Shown here in pieces: positions 1-9,536 of a stretch of 64,000 bases of DNA. A program made the position numbers and the translations under genes. The notes beneath the pieces are model-generated. The model saw only the letters and a list, made by a program, of their open reading frames with translations. It ran no database searches and was not told the DNA's origin. Origin of the DNA: Taibaiella sp965229095 (lineage in GTDB: Bacteria; Bacteroidota; Bacteroidia; Chitinophagales; Chitinophagaceae); the NCBI GenBank assembly GCA_965229095.1, contig OZ245855.1, positions 2,046,001 through 2,110,000 on the forward strand. Direction: 5' to 3'. Numbering within the stretch: the first letter of the stretch is position 1; each line of letters opens with the position of its first letter.

Positions 1-731
1 CCCTATTTACGCTTGTAATTCTTTTGATGTATCTATCGCTGCGCTGGTGGCTCCTGCGTCGTGATAAGAGAAAGTATGTAAAGGTCCAGGAAAAAAAACG
101 TCTCGCCGAGCTGGAGCTCGAAGCCATCAAAGCACAGATCAATCCCCATTTTATTTACAATTGCCTCAATTCTATCCAATACCTCAATTATAAAACGGAA
201 CATGCACAGGCACAACAATATCTTGACCTCTTCGCCCGTTTGATCCGCATGACCATGCAATATTCACAGCAAACGTTCATCACCTTGCAGGAAGAAGTCG
301 ACTACTTGTCCCTCTACCTGCAACTGGAACAGTTGCGGTTCAAGGATAAGCTGCGTTACGACATCAGGATCGAAGAAGGGACTGCCACCGGGACTTTGCT
401 GCCGGCTATGCTCATACAGCCTTATGTGGAAAATGCCTTAAAGCATGGTATCGCAGGGAACAAAAAGGGGCAGGTGCTCATACAGTTTCGCCAACAGGAA
501 AACAACCTGCAGGTGATCGTGCAGGACAATGGGCCGGGCTTCTTTCATACCGGGAGGCCGGGAGCTCTGGGCCTCCGCCTTTCCGGGACCAGGGCCTTAT
601 CCTACAACGAATTGTTTAACCTCAATATCCGCATCCATTGTTACAACAGGCAAGATAATGAACCCGGCCTCACCGGAGCCACAGTAAAAATAGACATGGA
701 CCTCAAGGCTGCCATACAGAATTTACCATAA
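1..731 (+). CDS. LytS-type sensor histidine kinase, 3' end only
   Basis: This is the C-terminal part of a membrane histidine kinase that begins before the window. It is read in frame from base 3 to a TAA ending at 731. What remains is the end of a membrane helix, a Lys/Glu-rich linker, the phosphoacceptor box INPHFIYNCLNS, the ATP-binding N-box VENALKHG and the G-box DNGPGF, as in the His_kinase family of LytS/YehU sensors. Bases 1-544 appear identical to 3090-3633 of the next gene. Six single-base differences follow up to 682 (five silent, one Thr/Ile), and the last few codons differ. It is therefore a tandem paralogue recently duplicated or kept alike by gene conversion. No response regulator follows it directly. 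Confidence 0.93.
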   Translation, partial: LFTLVILLMYLSLRWWLLRRDKRKYVKVQEKKRLAELELEAIKAQINPHFIYNCLNSIQYLNYKTEHAQAQQYLDLFARLIRMTMQYSQQTFITLQEEVDYLSLYLQLEQLRFKDKLRYDIRIEEGTATGTLLPAMLIQPYVENALKHGIAGNKKGQVLIQFRQQENNLQVIVQDNGPGFFHTGRPGALGLRLSGTRALSYNELFNLNIRIHCYNRQDNEPGLTGATVKIDMDLKAAIQNLP

Positions 732-805
732 GTACCTGTAGAACAGTATAATAATTCCCTAAAAAAGGTATCTTTAAGACCTTCAATGGTTTCTGGTTGC
801 TTCGA

Positions 806-3800
806 ATGGGTTTACTTATGACTGCATGGCGAGTACTATACCTTCTTACCTTTCTTATGGAAAGCCTGTTGTGCTGTGTTCCCCAAGCAACCGCACAACT
901 CCTGGGCATGCGGAAATACACGCAGCTCGACGGCTTTTCCGCTACCAATAGCTATGAATTTACCCAGGACGAAAGAGGTCTTTTATGGATAGGCACCGAT
1001 AATGGCGGCATGACCTTCGATGGTAAAAAGTTTAAAATGCTGCTGGACAAACGCAGCTTTGGCGATGTAGAGATACTGAGGGTACAGCCCCTGGGCAACG
1101 AGCGTTACTTATTCATGCCTCTTTCCCAAAGGATCTATTTAATGGACAAAGGAACACTAGTTACTGACACCGGGGAGCCATGGCTCAGGGATATCATTAA
1201 TCTCAGACGTAACGTTATCACACAGGATGTTCTTACTGGCGACATATGGTTGTCCAATGAGTTGCGGCTGACAACACTGTATTGCTTTAAAGAAGGAAAG
1301 ATTAAACGGGTTACGCTTAATCGTCCGACTTTCTGTATCGCGGCCATTATCAACGATCATTTTGTAGGTATGTATATCGATTCTTTAGCAAAAGGAGCAC
1401 CGGAGTCCAGGCTCTGCACTTATGACCTGAATACGAATACCTACCATTGGCTGTACGACGAGAACGGCAAAAGGCTTCCCGCAGAAGAAGGCATTCAATG
1501 CTCTGGTATAACAAAGGGGCACAATTACCTCGTTACCATGAATCCTCTTCGGAAGCTACTCAATATCTATAAATACGATACCAACGATAGTATCTTACAC
1601 TTGTTCAACCGCCTCGAATTATCGATCAACAACCTTATTGCACCTATAGTAACAGTAGACCATAACCTGGATATCTGGGCCAAATACCTGGGCGGGGGCG
1701 TCGCCTATTATGGCAACCTGGAAAAGCCTTATACCCAGCAGGAGGTTTTTCATTTTACGGAGCCCGGCATGATCAATTCGCTTTTCGTGGACCGCAACAA
1801 CAACTTATGGCTCTCGTCCAAGAACAATGCCTTATACTTTATCTCTAAAAAGCACTTCAGGAATGCCCTGCTGAGCCGGAATTTTCCTTTAAAAAAAGAA
1901 ATCCCCAAAAGCATATCCGGCGACGGACAGGGAAGGCTATGCATCAGCTATAACAATGATGGCCGTTTAGCCTGCATACAGGGCAACAAGCACCGAATCA
2001 TCAGGCTCGACAACAGGTTCAGCGAAGGCAGCCGGGGCATAAAACCGATCGGGCATAACCGCTTTCTCATCTTTGACGCTACACTGGCCATATATGATAT
2101 GGACGCCAATACGATAACTTATATTAGCCCCGGAATCGGCTCTTGTAAGGATGTTTGTCTCTATGGAACAAATGACCTGCTTGTTGCCGACAATGGCTCG
2201 GTCCTGCATATTGACTCCTATTTAAAAAGCCCCCGGCGTACCGATATTTTCAACGCAAGGGCCACAGCGGTGGATATATTGCCCGGGGGAACTATACTGA
2301 TCGGTACCGCAAGGGGACTGTTTACCAAACAAAGCCTCAAAAGCGATGCTCTGCCCGTAAAAGACAGCGCCTTGCAGGAATGCAATATTACCGAGATCAT
2401 GCCCGTACCCGGTGGCCATGCCCTTATCGGCACCAATGCAAAGGGAATGTTCCTCTACTACGGCGATGGCCGGGTAAAGCCCATTCCGGAAAGCAAGCTT
2501 ACCAATATCCGTTCTCTCTACCAGCAGAACGACAGCACTTATTGGGCCGCTACCAATGAAGGAGCCTATGCCTATACGTTTAACCGCGACTGGGTGGTAA
2601 AGGAGATCAGGAATTATACCTTCTACGACGGGCTGCCTTCCAACAATGCCACCAGTGTTTATGTGTACAAGGATACGGCTTATGTAGCCACCTCCGAAGG
2701 CATCGGTATCCTGCCTCTGCAGGACAGCACATTGCTGCAAATGGCACCGCCCGATCTTTATCTCAATACGCTGCAGACAGATAAAGCCGTATTCCGGGAC
2801 CCAGACACTTTGCTTACCTTGCCGCCCGATCAAAACAACCTCCTGCTCTCCCTTAGCGCCATCTCTTACGAAAGCCTGGGTAATATAGAATATCATTACC
2901 GCCTCTATCCCCTGCAAACAAAATGGGTAACGGCTACCGATCCCGATATCCGTTTCGCCGAATTGCCGCCCGGGGATTATACTTTCCAGGCTTATGCCCT
3001 TAATGCCAAAGGAACAAGAAGCCTCAGGACTATTGCCCTCGATATTCATATTAAACCCTATTTCTGGCAAACCCTCTATTTCAAAATTCCCCTATTTACG
3101 CTTGTAATTCTTTTGATGTATCTATCGCTGCGCTGGTGGCTCCTGCGTCGTGATAAGAGAAAGTATGTAAAGGTCCAGGAAAAAAAACGTCTCGCCGAGC
3201 TGGAGCTCGAAGCCATCAAAGCACAGATCAATCCCCATTTTATTTACAATTGCCTCAATTCTATCCAATACCTCAATTATAAAACGGAACATGCACAGGC
3301 ACAACAATATCTTGACCTCTTCGCCCGTTTGATCCGCATGACCATGCAATATTCACAGCAAACGTTCATCACCTTGCAGGAAGAAGTCGACTACTTGTCC
3401 CTCTACCTGCAACTGGAACAGTTGCGGTTCAAGGATAAGCTGCGTTACGACATCAGGATCGAAGAAGGGACTGCCACCGGGACTTTGCTGCCGGCTATGC
3501 TCATACAGCCTTATGTGGAAAATGCCTTAAAGCATGGTATCGCAGGGAACAAAAAGGGGCAGGTGCTCATACAGTTTCGCCAACAGGAAAACAACCTGCA
3601 GGTGATCGTGCAGGACAATGGGCCGGGCTTCTTCCATACCGGGAGGCCGGGCGCTCTGGGTCTGCGCCTTTCCGGGACCAGGGCCTTATCCTACAACGAA
3701 TTGTTTAACCTCAATATCCGCATCCATTGTTACAACAGGCAAGATAATGAACCTGGCCTCACCGGAGCCATAGTAAAAATAGACATGGACCTCAAGGCTG

Positions 3801-3820
3801 CCACTCATGATTTGAAGTAA
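806..3820 (+). CDS. Two-component sensor histidine kinase with periplasmic beta-propeller
   Basis: This protein of about 1004 residues probably senses an extracytoplasmic signal and phosphorylates the LytTR regulator encoded next. It starts with a signal peptide (cleavage near ATA-Q) and continues with roughly 650 residues of repeats such as LLWIGTDNGGMTFDGK and NNLWLSSKNNALYF, typical of two-component regulator propellers. A Y_Y_Y-like domain follows (near YHYRLYPLQTKWV), then one membrane helix near residues 757-780. The kinase core has the H-box PHFIYN near residue 811, the N-box VENALKHG near 904 and DNGPGF near 940. A TTG at 797 and an ATG at 818 are alternative starts; ATG 806 keeps the whole signal peptide. 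A TATCTTTA box at about 768-775 may be its promoter. Confidence 0.92.
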   Translation: MGLLMTAWRVLYLLTFLMESLLCCVPQATAQLLGMRKYTQLDGFSATNSYEFTQDERGLLWIGTDNGGMTFDGKKFKMLLDKRSFGDVEILRVQPLGNERYLFMPLSQRIYLMDKGTLVTDTGEPWLRDIINLRRNVITQDVLTGDIWLSNELRLTTLYCFKEGKIKRVTLNRPTFCIAAIINDHFVGMYIDSLAKGAPESRLCTYDLNTNTYHWLYDENGKRLPAEEGIQCSGITKGHNYLVTMNPLRKLLNIYKYDTNDSILHLFNRLELSINNLIAPIVTVDHNLDIWAKYLGGGVAYYGNLEKPYTQQEVFHFTEPGMINSLFVDRNNNLWLSSKNNALYFISKKHFRNALLSRNFPLKKEIPKSISGDGQGRLCISYNNDGRLACIQGNKHRIIRLDNRFSEGSRGIKPIGHNRFLIFDATLAIYDMDANTITYISPGIGSCKDVCLYGTNDLLVADNGSVLHIDSYLKSPRRTDIFNARATAVDILPGGTILIGTARGLFTKQSLKSDALPVKDSALQECNITEIMPVPGGHALIGTNAKGMFLYYGDGRVKPIPESKLTNIRSLYQQNDSTYWAATNEGAYAYTFNRDWVVKEIRNYTFYDGLPSNNATSVYVYKDTAYVATSEGIGILPLQDSTLLQMAPPDLYLNTLQTDKAVFRDPDTLLTLPPDQNNLLLSLSAISYESLGNIEYHYRLYPLQTKWVTATDPDIRFAELPPGDYTFQAYALNAKGTRSLRTIALDIHIKPYFWQTLYFKIPLFTLVILLMYLSLRWWLLRRDKRKYVKVQEKKRLAELELEAIKAQINPHFIYNCLNSIQYLNYKTEHAQAQQYLDLFARLIRMTMQYSQQTFITLQEEVDYLSLYLQLEQLRFKDKLRYDIRIEEGTATGTLLPAMLIQPYVENALKHGIAGNKKGQVLIQFRQQENNLQVIVQDNGPGFFHTGRPGALGLRLSGTRALSYNELFNLNIRIHCYNRQDNEPGLTGAIVKIDMDLKAATHDLK

Positions 3821-3890
3821 AACGGCTAAAAAAACAGTGCATCTTGTTTCCTGGATTATAAGCTTTCACACCAAAGACCAAACAACATTT

Positions 3891-4649
3891 ATGGAACCAT
3901 TCACCAAAGTAATTATCATTGACGACGAGCCGGACGGCAGGAATATTATCGCCCTGTTGCTGGAACAAAACTTCCCAACGCTGTACCTGGCCGGACAGGC
4001 CGAGAACGTAGCCGAAGGTATCAATCTCATCAGGAACCTGAAACCCGACCTCATTTTTTTGGATGTGGAAATGCCCGACGGCACAGCCTTCGACTTGCTG
4101 GAAGCCTGCAACAGCCTGTCCATGAACGTGATCCTGGTAACGGCACATAATCATTATGCCATCAAGGCCATTAAGGCTTCGGTGCTGGATTACCTGCTGA
4201 AACCGGTGAACAGGGAAGATTTCATTACTGCAGTCAACCATGCCCTGGGGAAAACAAAACGCGGCAACGACACCCCCGATTTAACCGCTATGCTGGAAAG
4301 CGTCAACCGGCATTTAAAGATCAGGAAGATCAGGATACCCACACTTAACGGGTTTTCACTGGTCAACGCCGATGATATAGTACGTTGCGAAGCTTCGGGC
4401 AATTATACCATCATCAGCTTTACCGACAGCTCCAAAATAACCGCCTCGCAAACCCTGGGCGATTATGAATCAGAGCTGAAAGGCTATGGCTTTGTAAGGA
4501 TACACCATAAGCACCTGATCAATATTAACCAGGTACTGGAATACAGCAAAGGGAAAAGCGGCGGCGGCTATGTAACCCTTACCGGAAGGGAAGTGCTGGA
4601 AGTATCGGCCAGGAGAAAGGCGGATTTTTTACAGGTCCTGGGAAAGTGA
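3891..4649 (+). CDS. LytTR-family response regulator
   Basis: This 252-residue DNA-binding response regulator is the probable partner of the kinase just upstream, whose stop is 70 bases away. The N-terminal receiver domain has the acidic pair in VIIIDDEPDG (D11, D12), the phosphoacceptor D58 in LIFLDVEMPDG, and the conserved Thr and Lys in VTAHN and LLKPV. The C-terminal LytTR domain runs from about residue 150 and includes IVRCEASGNYTIISF and FVRIHHKHLININQV. ATG 3891 was chosen because the receiver fold starts immediately after it; a GTG at 3837 would add 18 residues unlike the family. Its targets cannot be told from this window. Confidence 0.93.
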   Translation: MEPFTKVIIIDDEPDGRNIIALLLEQNFPTLYLAGQAENVAEGINLIRNLKPDLIFLDVEMPDGTAFDLLEACNSLSMNVILVTAHNHYAIKAIKASVLDYLLKPVNREDFITAVNHALGKTKRGNDTPDLTAMLESVNRHLKIRKIRIPTLNGFSLVNADDIVRCEASGNYTIISFTDSSKITASQTLGDYESELKGYGFVRIHHKHLININQVLEYSKGKSGGGYVTLTGREVLEVSARRKADFLQVLGK

Positions 4650-4699
4650 CCGGAGGCTTTTAAGGTACAAACATCCGGGCTATTGGTTATGCAAACGGG

Positions 4700-5074
4700 C
4701 TAAGGGTGGGAAATCGTCTTGATCACCCACCAGCTTACCAGGATCAGCAGCAATACGATGAGCACAAACATCCAGCCCCAATGATCGGTGAGTTTGTTGT
4801 GCCGGCGCCTTTGCTTGCGCCTGTTCCTGATCTGCCGGCTCAGTTGCGCATTGATCTGCGCAGCAATAGCGCGTAGCTGTTCTTTATCCTTAAGCTCCGA
4901 CAGGCCTTCGACAGCATCGTTCAGGAAAGGATCCCCCTCCAGGATCTCTTCGATGCGATGCTGCTCTTCGGGAGGCATATTGCCTTCGATATAAGCCAGC
5001 AGATGCTCTTCGTCGATCGCGGCGCTATCAGGGTTTCCTATGTTCTTTTTATGCTGCACAATATGCTTTTTCAA
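4700..5074 (-). CDS. Small membrane protein, probable anti-sigma partner
   Basis: This 124-residue protein has an acidic N-terminal half (DEEHLLAYIEGNMPPEEQHRIEE), a basic stretch RNRRKQRRRHNK and one C-terminal membrane helix (WMFVLIVLLLILVSWWVI) with a very short tail. It starts 19 bases after the sigma factor stop, so the two are probably co-transcribed. The 'LLAYIEGNMPPEE...IEEIL..DPFLNDAVEGL' pattern is common in Bacteroidota membrane proteins next to ECF sigma factors. There the cytoplasmic N-terminus may hold the sigma factor at the membrane. An anti-sigma role is inferred from context; no zinc-binding His/Cys motif is visible. Confidence 0.8.
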   Translation of the reverse strand: MKKHIVQHKKNIGNPDSAAIDEEHLLAYIEGNMPPEEQHRIEEILEGDPFLNDAVEGLSELKDKEQLRAIAAQINAQLSRQIRNRRKQRRRHNKLTDHWGWMFVLIVLLLILVSWWVIKTISHP

Positions 5075-5093
5075 AATAAGGTCAGGTATCCGC

Positions 5094-5645
5094 TCAACGG
5101 GATTCCAGTTTCATTTTAAGATTCCGTTTCCCGTTTTGGATATGGCTCTTTACCTGCTTAATGCTAAAGCCGGTAAGTTCGGCTATCTGCTGGTAACTTT
5201 TTTTCTCCAGGTAAAAAGAAGCGACGCATACCCGCTGGTCTTCTTTCAGGTTAGCCAGCTCTTCTTTCAGCCGGTCAACATCCTTTTCCTTTTCTATCAG
5301 CAAAGATAAAGGGACTTCTTCCGGTTGCGCAATATATTGCAAAGGTTCCTCGCCCATATAATCCTTCCTGCTGCGCAGGTTGCTGAGGCAAAGGTTGCGG
5401 GCCACCTGGTACAACCAGCCACCTATATTATCTATCTTATATTTAGGTACCTCCGAAAGCGCCTTCAGAAAAACCTGCTGCACTGCATCTTTGGCCGCTT
5501 CCTCCTGTTTCAGGTATTTCATACACACACCAAAAAGCAATAAGGTATAACGCTCCAGCAAAATACCCAGCCAGTCGTTATTGCCATCGGCCCGGAAGCG
5601 GGATAATAATTCTTCGTCGGTAATATGTTTATGGTCCTTGGCCAA
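5094..5645 (-). CDS. ECF-type RNA polymerase sigma factor
   Basis: This 183-residue sigma-70 family protein has the two-domain ECF layout. Region 2 lies at about residues 20-90 (LLFGVCMKYLKQEEAAKDAVQQVFLKAL and GGWLYQVARNLCLSNLR). Region 4 lies at about 120-180 (LKEDQRVCVASFYLEKKSYQQIAELTGFSIKQVKSH), containing the helix-turn-helix. It recruits RNA polymerase to a specific promoter set. The next gene on the same strand encodes a small membrane protein that may control it. The regulon is unknown. The 153 bases upstream of its start also hold the start region of the divergent glycosyltransferase gene; no convincing promoter box was recognised there. Confidence 0.93.
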   Translation of the reverse strand: MAKDHKHITDEELLSRFRADGNNDWLGILLERYTLLLFGVCMKYLKQEEAAKDAVQQVFLKALSEVPKYKIDNIGGWLYQVARNLCLSNLRSRKDYMGEEPLQYIAQPEEVPLSLLIEKEKDVDRLKEELANLKEDQRVCVASFYLEKKSYQQIAELTGFSIKQVKSHIQNGKRNLKMKLESR

Positions 5646-5798
5646 AAGGGTAATTTATAGATAGTAAACAGGATATATCGGCAAGCTTCCTGAATAAGAT
5701 GCCAATTTAAAGATTTTCCACATTATTTTTGATGCTTTGTTGGGGGATAGCCCGCAGATAGCACAGGCAAGGCCCGACCGGCCCCGAAAAACAGATTC

Positions 5799-7142
5799 AT
5801 GAATCGCAAAACAGTTATTTTCCTTTTTATTATAGTGTTGCTGCATGCCTTTTGGTTTGGGGCCGGTATGTTGTGGCAGCATTTTTACAATGGCGACTCC
5901 TACGAATACATATACCTGGCCGATAACATAAAGCATGGCCATTATTACGGCGCCAATCCCCTGCTACCCTTAAACGATTTCCGGCTTACCCTGCGTACAC
6001 CCGTGTACCCGCTGCTGTTGCTGATTTGCTATACCCTTTTCGGTTATACCAACTGGGTTATCCTGTTGCTGCAGAATATATTTTCCATCGCATCCTGCTG
6101 GCTCATCAGGGATACGGTGCTTAAAATAAAACCGGCCACTGATTATACCTGGCTGTACACCCTTTTCCTAGCCTTTTACCCGGCACAGATGTTCTTTGCC
6201 ACTACCCTGGCGCCCGATACCCTGCTCCAGTTTTTCCTCATGCTTTATTGCCGGCAACTGGTACTGTCGCTGCAAACGAAGCGGGGCAAACATATAGCCT
6301 ATATGAGCCTCTGGCTTATCCTGGCCACCCTTACCAAGCCCATCGTGTACCCATTCCTCTTCCTGCATTTGCTGTATGCCTTATGGTATTGCTTCCGGCT
6401 GCGCTCCCCTATCCCCGTGGCCACGGCAGCCTTGCCTCTGCTCCTCATGCTGAGCTATGGCATATGGAACAAACAACGTACCGGGCTGTTCCATATTTCG
6501 AGCATCCAGAGTACTAACCTGCTTCATTATAACGTCCATTATTTCCTGGCCTGGAAATACGGCCCCACTTATGCCGATTCCCTGATCCGGGTAAAAAAGG
6601 CAGAGCAAAATGCCCTGTCCGGCCTGAAACAAAAATACGAGTATGCTTCGCGGGAAGCAGGCAGCATCATTAAGGCCCACCTTGCCGCTTACAGCATCTT
6701 CCACCTGAAAGAAAGCGCCCGTTTTTTTATAGAGCCGGGCAAAAGCGAGCTGGACCTCTACACCGGCTACCTTGGCTATAATTTCGATCCGAAAGCTCCC
6801 AATTTTTACAAAAGCTACCGCGAGAGAGGCATTACCGGCGCCTGGGATTACCTGAAAACCTACCCATGGCTTCCCCTGGTCCTGCTCATTTTCCTGTTCA
6901 ACCTCCTGAGAGTGCTGGGCGGTATCCTGTTCTTTTTCCAGAAAAAGATACCCTTTCCCATAAGGTTATGCATTACCGGCTATATCCTGTATTTTGCAGC
7001 AGTCACAGGTCCCGTGGCCAACGCCAGGTATTTCCTGCCCGTGCTGCCCATACTATCTGGCGTTGCTGTATTGGGTTATGCCTGCTGGTGGGATCAAAGA
7101 AAAAGTAAAAAAACGGAACAAGCCCATGCGACCCGAGCTTAA
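5799..7142 (+). CDS. GT-C-type membrane glycosyltransferase (GT39-like)
   Basis: This 447-residue polytopic membrane protein has about ten hydrophobic helices. After helix 1 comes an acidic loop with NGDSYEYIYLADNIKHGHYYG, the place where GT39/ArnT/PMT-type enzymes carry their catalytic Asp. Such enzymes use polyprenyl-phosphate sugars as donors on the outer face of the inner membrane. A periplasmic segment (about residues 230-330) separates two helix groups. The stop overlaps the next gene, which encodes a protein of similar design, so the two are probably translated together. The acceptor (lipid, glycan or protein) is unknown. Confidence 0.8.
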   Translation: MNRKTVIFLFIIVLLHAFWFGAGMLWQHFYNGDSYEYIYLADNIKHGHYYGANPLLPLNDFRLTLRTPVYPLLLLICYTLFGYTNWVILLLQNIFSIASCWLIRDTVLKIKPATDYTWLYTLFLAFYPAQMFFATTLAPDTLLQFFLMLYCRQLVLSLQTKRGKHIAYMSLWLILATLTKPIVYPFLFLHLLYALWYCFRLRSPIPVATAALPLLLMLSYGIWNKQRTGLFHISSIQSTNLLHYNVHYFLAWKYGPTYADSLIRVKKAEQNALSGLKQKYEYASREAGSIIKAHLAAYSIFHLKESARFFIEPGKSELDLYTGYLGYNFDPKAPNFYKSYRERGITGAWDYLKTYPWLPLVLLIFLFNLLRVLGGILFFFQKKIPFPIRLCITGYILYFAAVTGPVANARYFLPVLPILSGVAVLGYACWWDQRKSKKTEQAHATRA

Positions 7143-8748
7143 CACCTTTCCCTGCCCCGGCCGGTGGCAACTGGTATTGCCTCCCGTCCTGCTTTGCTGT
7201 ATGGTGGCTGGCTTATGGCCCTTATTCCGGTATTATATCGATCCCGATGCCATCAGCTACCTTAATATAACGGCACAATATATTAAAGGAGATTATACCC
7301 ATGCCATTAATGCCTTCTGGAGCCCTATGGGCTGCTGGCTCACCGCCCTGTTGGTCAAAGTCACCGCATGGCCGCTTTTTGCCGCCGCTATCATAGTCAA
7401 TACCGTACCTGCGGCCGGCATGGTACTGGCCGGGCAAATCCTGTTCCGCAAATTCCGGCACGACAACTGGGAAGGCTGGTGCTTCGGTCTCATGTCTGCC
7501 GGTTTCTGGACGTACACCGTCTATTTTCAATCCTTTACCGACATCTGGCAGTTCTTCTTCCTTACCCTGGGATTGCTGATATTGCTCCGGAAGGGCTTTA
7601 CCCGGAAGCCCGGTCTGTGGCTCCTGCTGGGCTGCCTGGGCGCACTGGCCTATTTTGGCAAGGCCTACTCTTTCTATTTTTTCCCCCTGATGATCCTCCT
7701 GGTTACGGCCATCAGGCTGAAGGCCGAAGGACAATTCAGCTGGAAGAAGCTAGCTTTGATCTGCCTGTTATCTATAGGTATCATGATGCTGGCGATCTCT
7801 CCCTGGCTGTACCTGATCCATGCGAAATACGATACCTGGACCTCTTCTACGGCAGGCAAGCTCAATATGAGCTGGTGGCTCGTAGGCACGCAGGAATTCA
7901 GGCAGGGCATCAGCGTACTGGTGCCGCCTCCCTACGAAGGCTCTTTGTACTATTTCGAGGATCCTTACCTGGCGCAAGGTCCTATAGCCCATTTCTGGGA
8001 TTCGCCCCGGATGCTGGGCAAGCAATTGGCCCGCATAGCCTTTAACGGTATAGGATGGGTGAGCAGCGCCAACCGTATCTCTGCTTTCTACTTTGGGACC
8101 TGGGTGCTCTGCATTCTTTTTCTTCTGAGGAAAGGGCAGCTCCTCTTTAAACGCCAGCCCGAAAGGATCGTGCTCCTGGTTTTCCTTATTTTCCCATTGC
8201 CTTACTGGCTGCTTACCTTCGACGGCGGCAGGTACCTTTGGTTCACGATACCTTTATGCAGTATCCTGGCCTTGCTGCTCGCCGACGCATTCCTGTTTCC
8301 CCGCCTGTCCTTGAAGCTAAAGAAGGGCTTTATCGCGGTCTTTTTCCTTTCCTTTCTCGTAACGCCCATAAGCGATATGAAAGGTATGCTGCACATAGGC
8401 CGTGCCGAGTATGAAACGGCCGGGCAATTGGCGCAATGTGGTATCAAAGGTTCTTTTGTGTCGAACCGTTCCTATGCCGACGGCGCGGGTACCATGATCC
8501 GGATTGCCTGGTTTTCGCAAAATCCCTGGTATTGCCATACGTTGAACCAGCATACCACTGCCGAGCTCCTGGCCGATGCCGCCCGGTATAAGGTGAAGTA
8601 CTATTTCTATTTTTATGAAGGTGCAGGCGACGACTATCTTTTTAAAGATGCAGCCGGTATAGTACAACCCGACCTGACCAAAGGCAGTATCCCCGGCCTT
8701 AAAGTGTATCGTATCGACGGCCAGAGTATTCCTGCCCAAAACCAGTAA
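7126..8748 (+). CDS. GT-C-type membrane glycosyltransferase
   Basis: This polytopic membrane protein of 540 residues starts at ATG 7126, overlapping the preceding gene by 17 bases. The open frame extends further upstream, but that part lies inside the previous gene and does not look like protein of this family. The first extracytoplasmic loop has DPDAISYLNITAQYIKGD, the acidic GT-C signature, followed by about ten membrane helices. A soluble C-terminal part (about residues 420-540) contains FVSNRSYADGAGTMIRIAWF. It is probably a glycan-modifying enzyme using a lipid-linked sugar, working with or alternately to its neighbour. The substrate cannot be read from the sequence. Confidence 0.8.
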   Translation: MRPELNTFPCPGRWQLVLPPVLLCCMVAGLWPLFRYYIDPDAISYLNITAQYIKGDYTHAINAFWSPMGCWLTALLVKVTAWPLFAAAIIVNTVPAAGMVLAGQILFRKFRHDNWEGWCFGLMSAGFWTYTVYFQSFTDIWQFFFLTLGLLILLRKGFTRKPGLWLLLGCLGALAYFGKAYSFYFFPLMILLVTAIRLKAEGQFSWKKLALICLLSIGIMMLAISPWLYLIHAKYDTWTSSTAGKLNMSWWLVGTQEFRQGISVLVPPPYEGSLYYFEDPYLAQGPIAHFWDSPRMLGKQLARIAFNGIGWVSSANRISAFYFGTWVLCILFLLRKGQLLFKRQPERIVLLVFLIFPLPYWLLTFDGGRYLWFTIPLCSILALLLADAFLFPRLSLKLKKGFIAVFFLSFLVTPISDMKGMLHIGRAEYETAGQLAQCGIKGSFVSNRSYADGAGTMIRIAWFSQNPWYCHTLNQHTTAELLADAARYKVKYYFYFYEGAGDDYLFKDAAGIVQPDLTKGSIPGLKVYRIDGQSIPAQNQ

Positions 8749-8856
8749 AAGCGCCCTATTTTTTCATTTTTTCGTCTTTTTAAGCCGGAATTGTATCTTT
8801 TTTCCACAAAACAGAGAAATAAATGCCCTTAAATTTCGGATAAAGAACTAAATATT

Positions 8857-8864
8857 TACTTTTG
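8857..8864 (+). promoter_or_regulatory. Predicted -7 promoter box for efp
   Basis: TACTTTTG matches the Bacteroidota primary sigma -7 box TAnnTTTG exactly. Transcription would start about 60-65 bases before the efp start codon. The -33 box is poor (ATTTCG around 8833-8838). Confidence 0.6.
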
Positions 8865-8934
8865 CAACCTGTTTATTTATTAAAGCAATTAATCACAAAA
8901 TCCTTTATCTGTAGATCAAGGTAAAAACATTTTC

Positions 8935-9501
8935 ATGGCAAACACAGCAGACATTCGCAACGGCATCATCCTGAAACTGGACGGGTCGCTTTACAGTGTA
9001 GTAGAATTTGGTCAGAACAAAACCGCCAGGGCTGCCGCTAAAGTATGGGCTAAATTAAAGGGTGTAGACAACAACCGTAGTATCGAACATACCTGGAACT
9101 CCGGCGATACCATCTATCCCGTTCGCGTTGAGCGCCGCAACTATCAGTTCCTGTACAAAGATGAGAGTGGTTTCAACCTGATGGATAACGAAAGCTTCGA
9201 ACAAATAACTGTTCCGGAAAATATGATCGACCGCCCCGACCTGTACAAAGACGGACAGGAATGCAATGTGGTGATCAATACGGAAACCGAGCTGCCTATG
9301 GGCGTAGAATTGCCTGCTTCCGTAGTATTGCGCGTAACCTACACCGAGCCGGGCCTGAGGGGCGATACCGCTACCCGTACCCTGAAGCCAGCTACCCTGG
9401 AAACCGGCGCTACCGTAAACGTACCTTTATTCGTAGACAACGACGAGCTGATCAAGATCAACACCACTACCGGTGAGTACGTGGAAAGAGTAAAAGGATA
9501 A
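8935..9501 (+). CDS. efp: Translation elongation factor P
   Basis: EF-P (188 residues) binds between the P and E sites of the ribosome and speeds peptide-bond formation at proline runs. The three-domain length is normal. The middle domain has FLYKDESGFNLMD, and the C-terminal OB domain ends with GEYVERVKG, both typical. The N-terminal tip loop is unusual: NKTARAAAKVWAKLKG carries Arg32 and no PGKG. The Lys34 of Escherichia coli EF-P is therefore absent, and Arg32 falls where Pseudomonas-type EF-P is rhamnosylated. No modification enzyme gene is seen in the window. It is followed by accB and accC, a common arrangement in Bacteroidota. Confidence 0.96.
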   Translation: MANTADIRNGIILKLDGSLYSVVEFGQNKTARAAAKVWAKLKGVDNNRSIEHTWNSGDTIYPVRVERRNYQFLYKDESGFNLMDNESFEQITVPENMIDRPDLYKDGQECNVVINTETELPMGVELPASVVLRVTYTEPGLRGDTATRTLKPATLETGATVNVPLFVDNDELIKINTTTGEYVERVKG

Positions 9502-9536
9502 TTTATTGGCCTTATGAAAGGAGCTTAGGTAAACAA

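Noticed and set aside
2222..3070. Open frame antisense to the sensor kinase (282 codons)
   Set aside because: Antisense to propeller repeats with clear motifs; composition typical of shadow frames.
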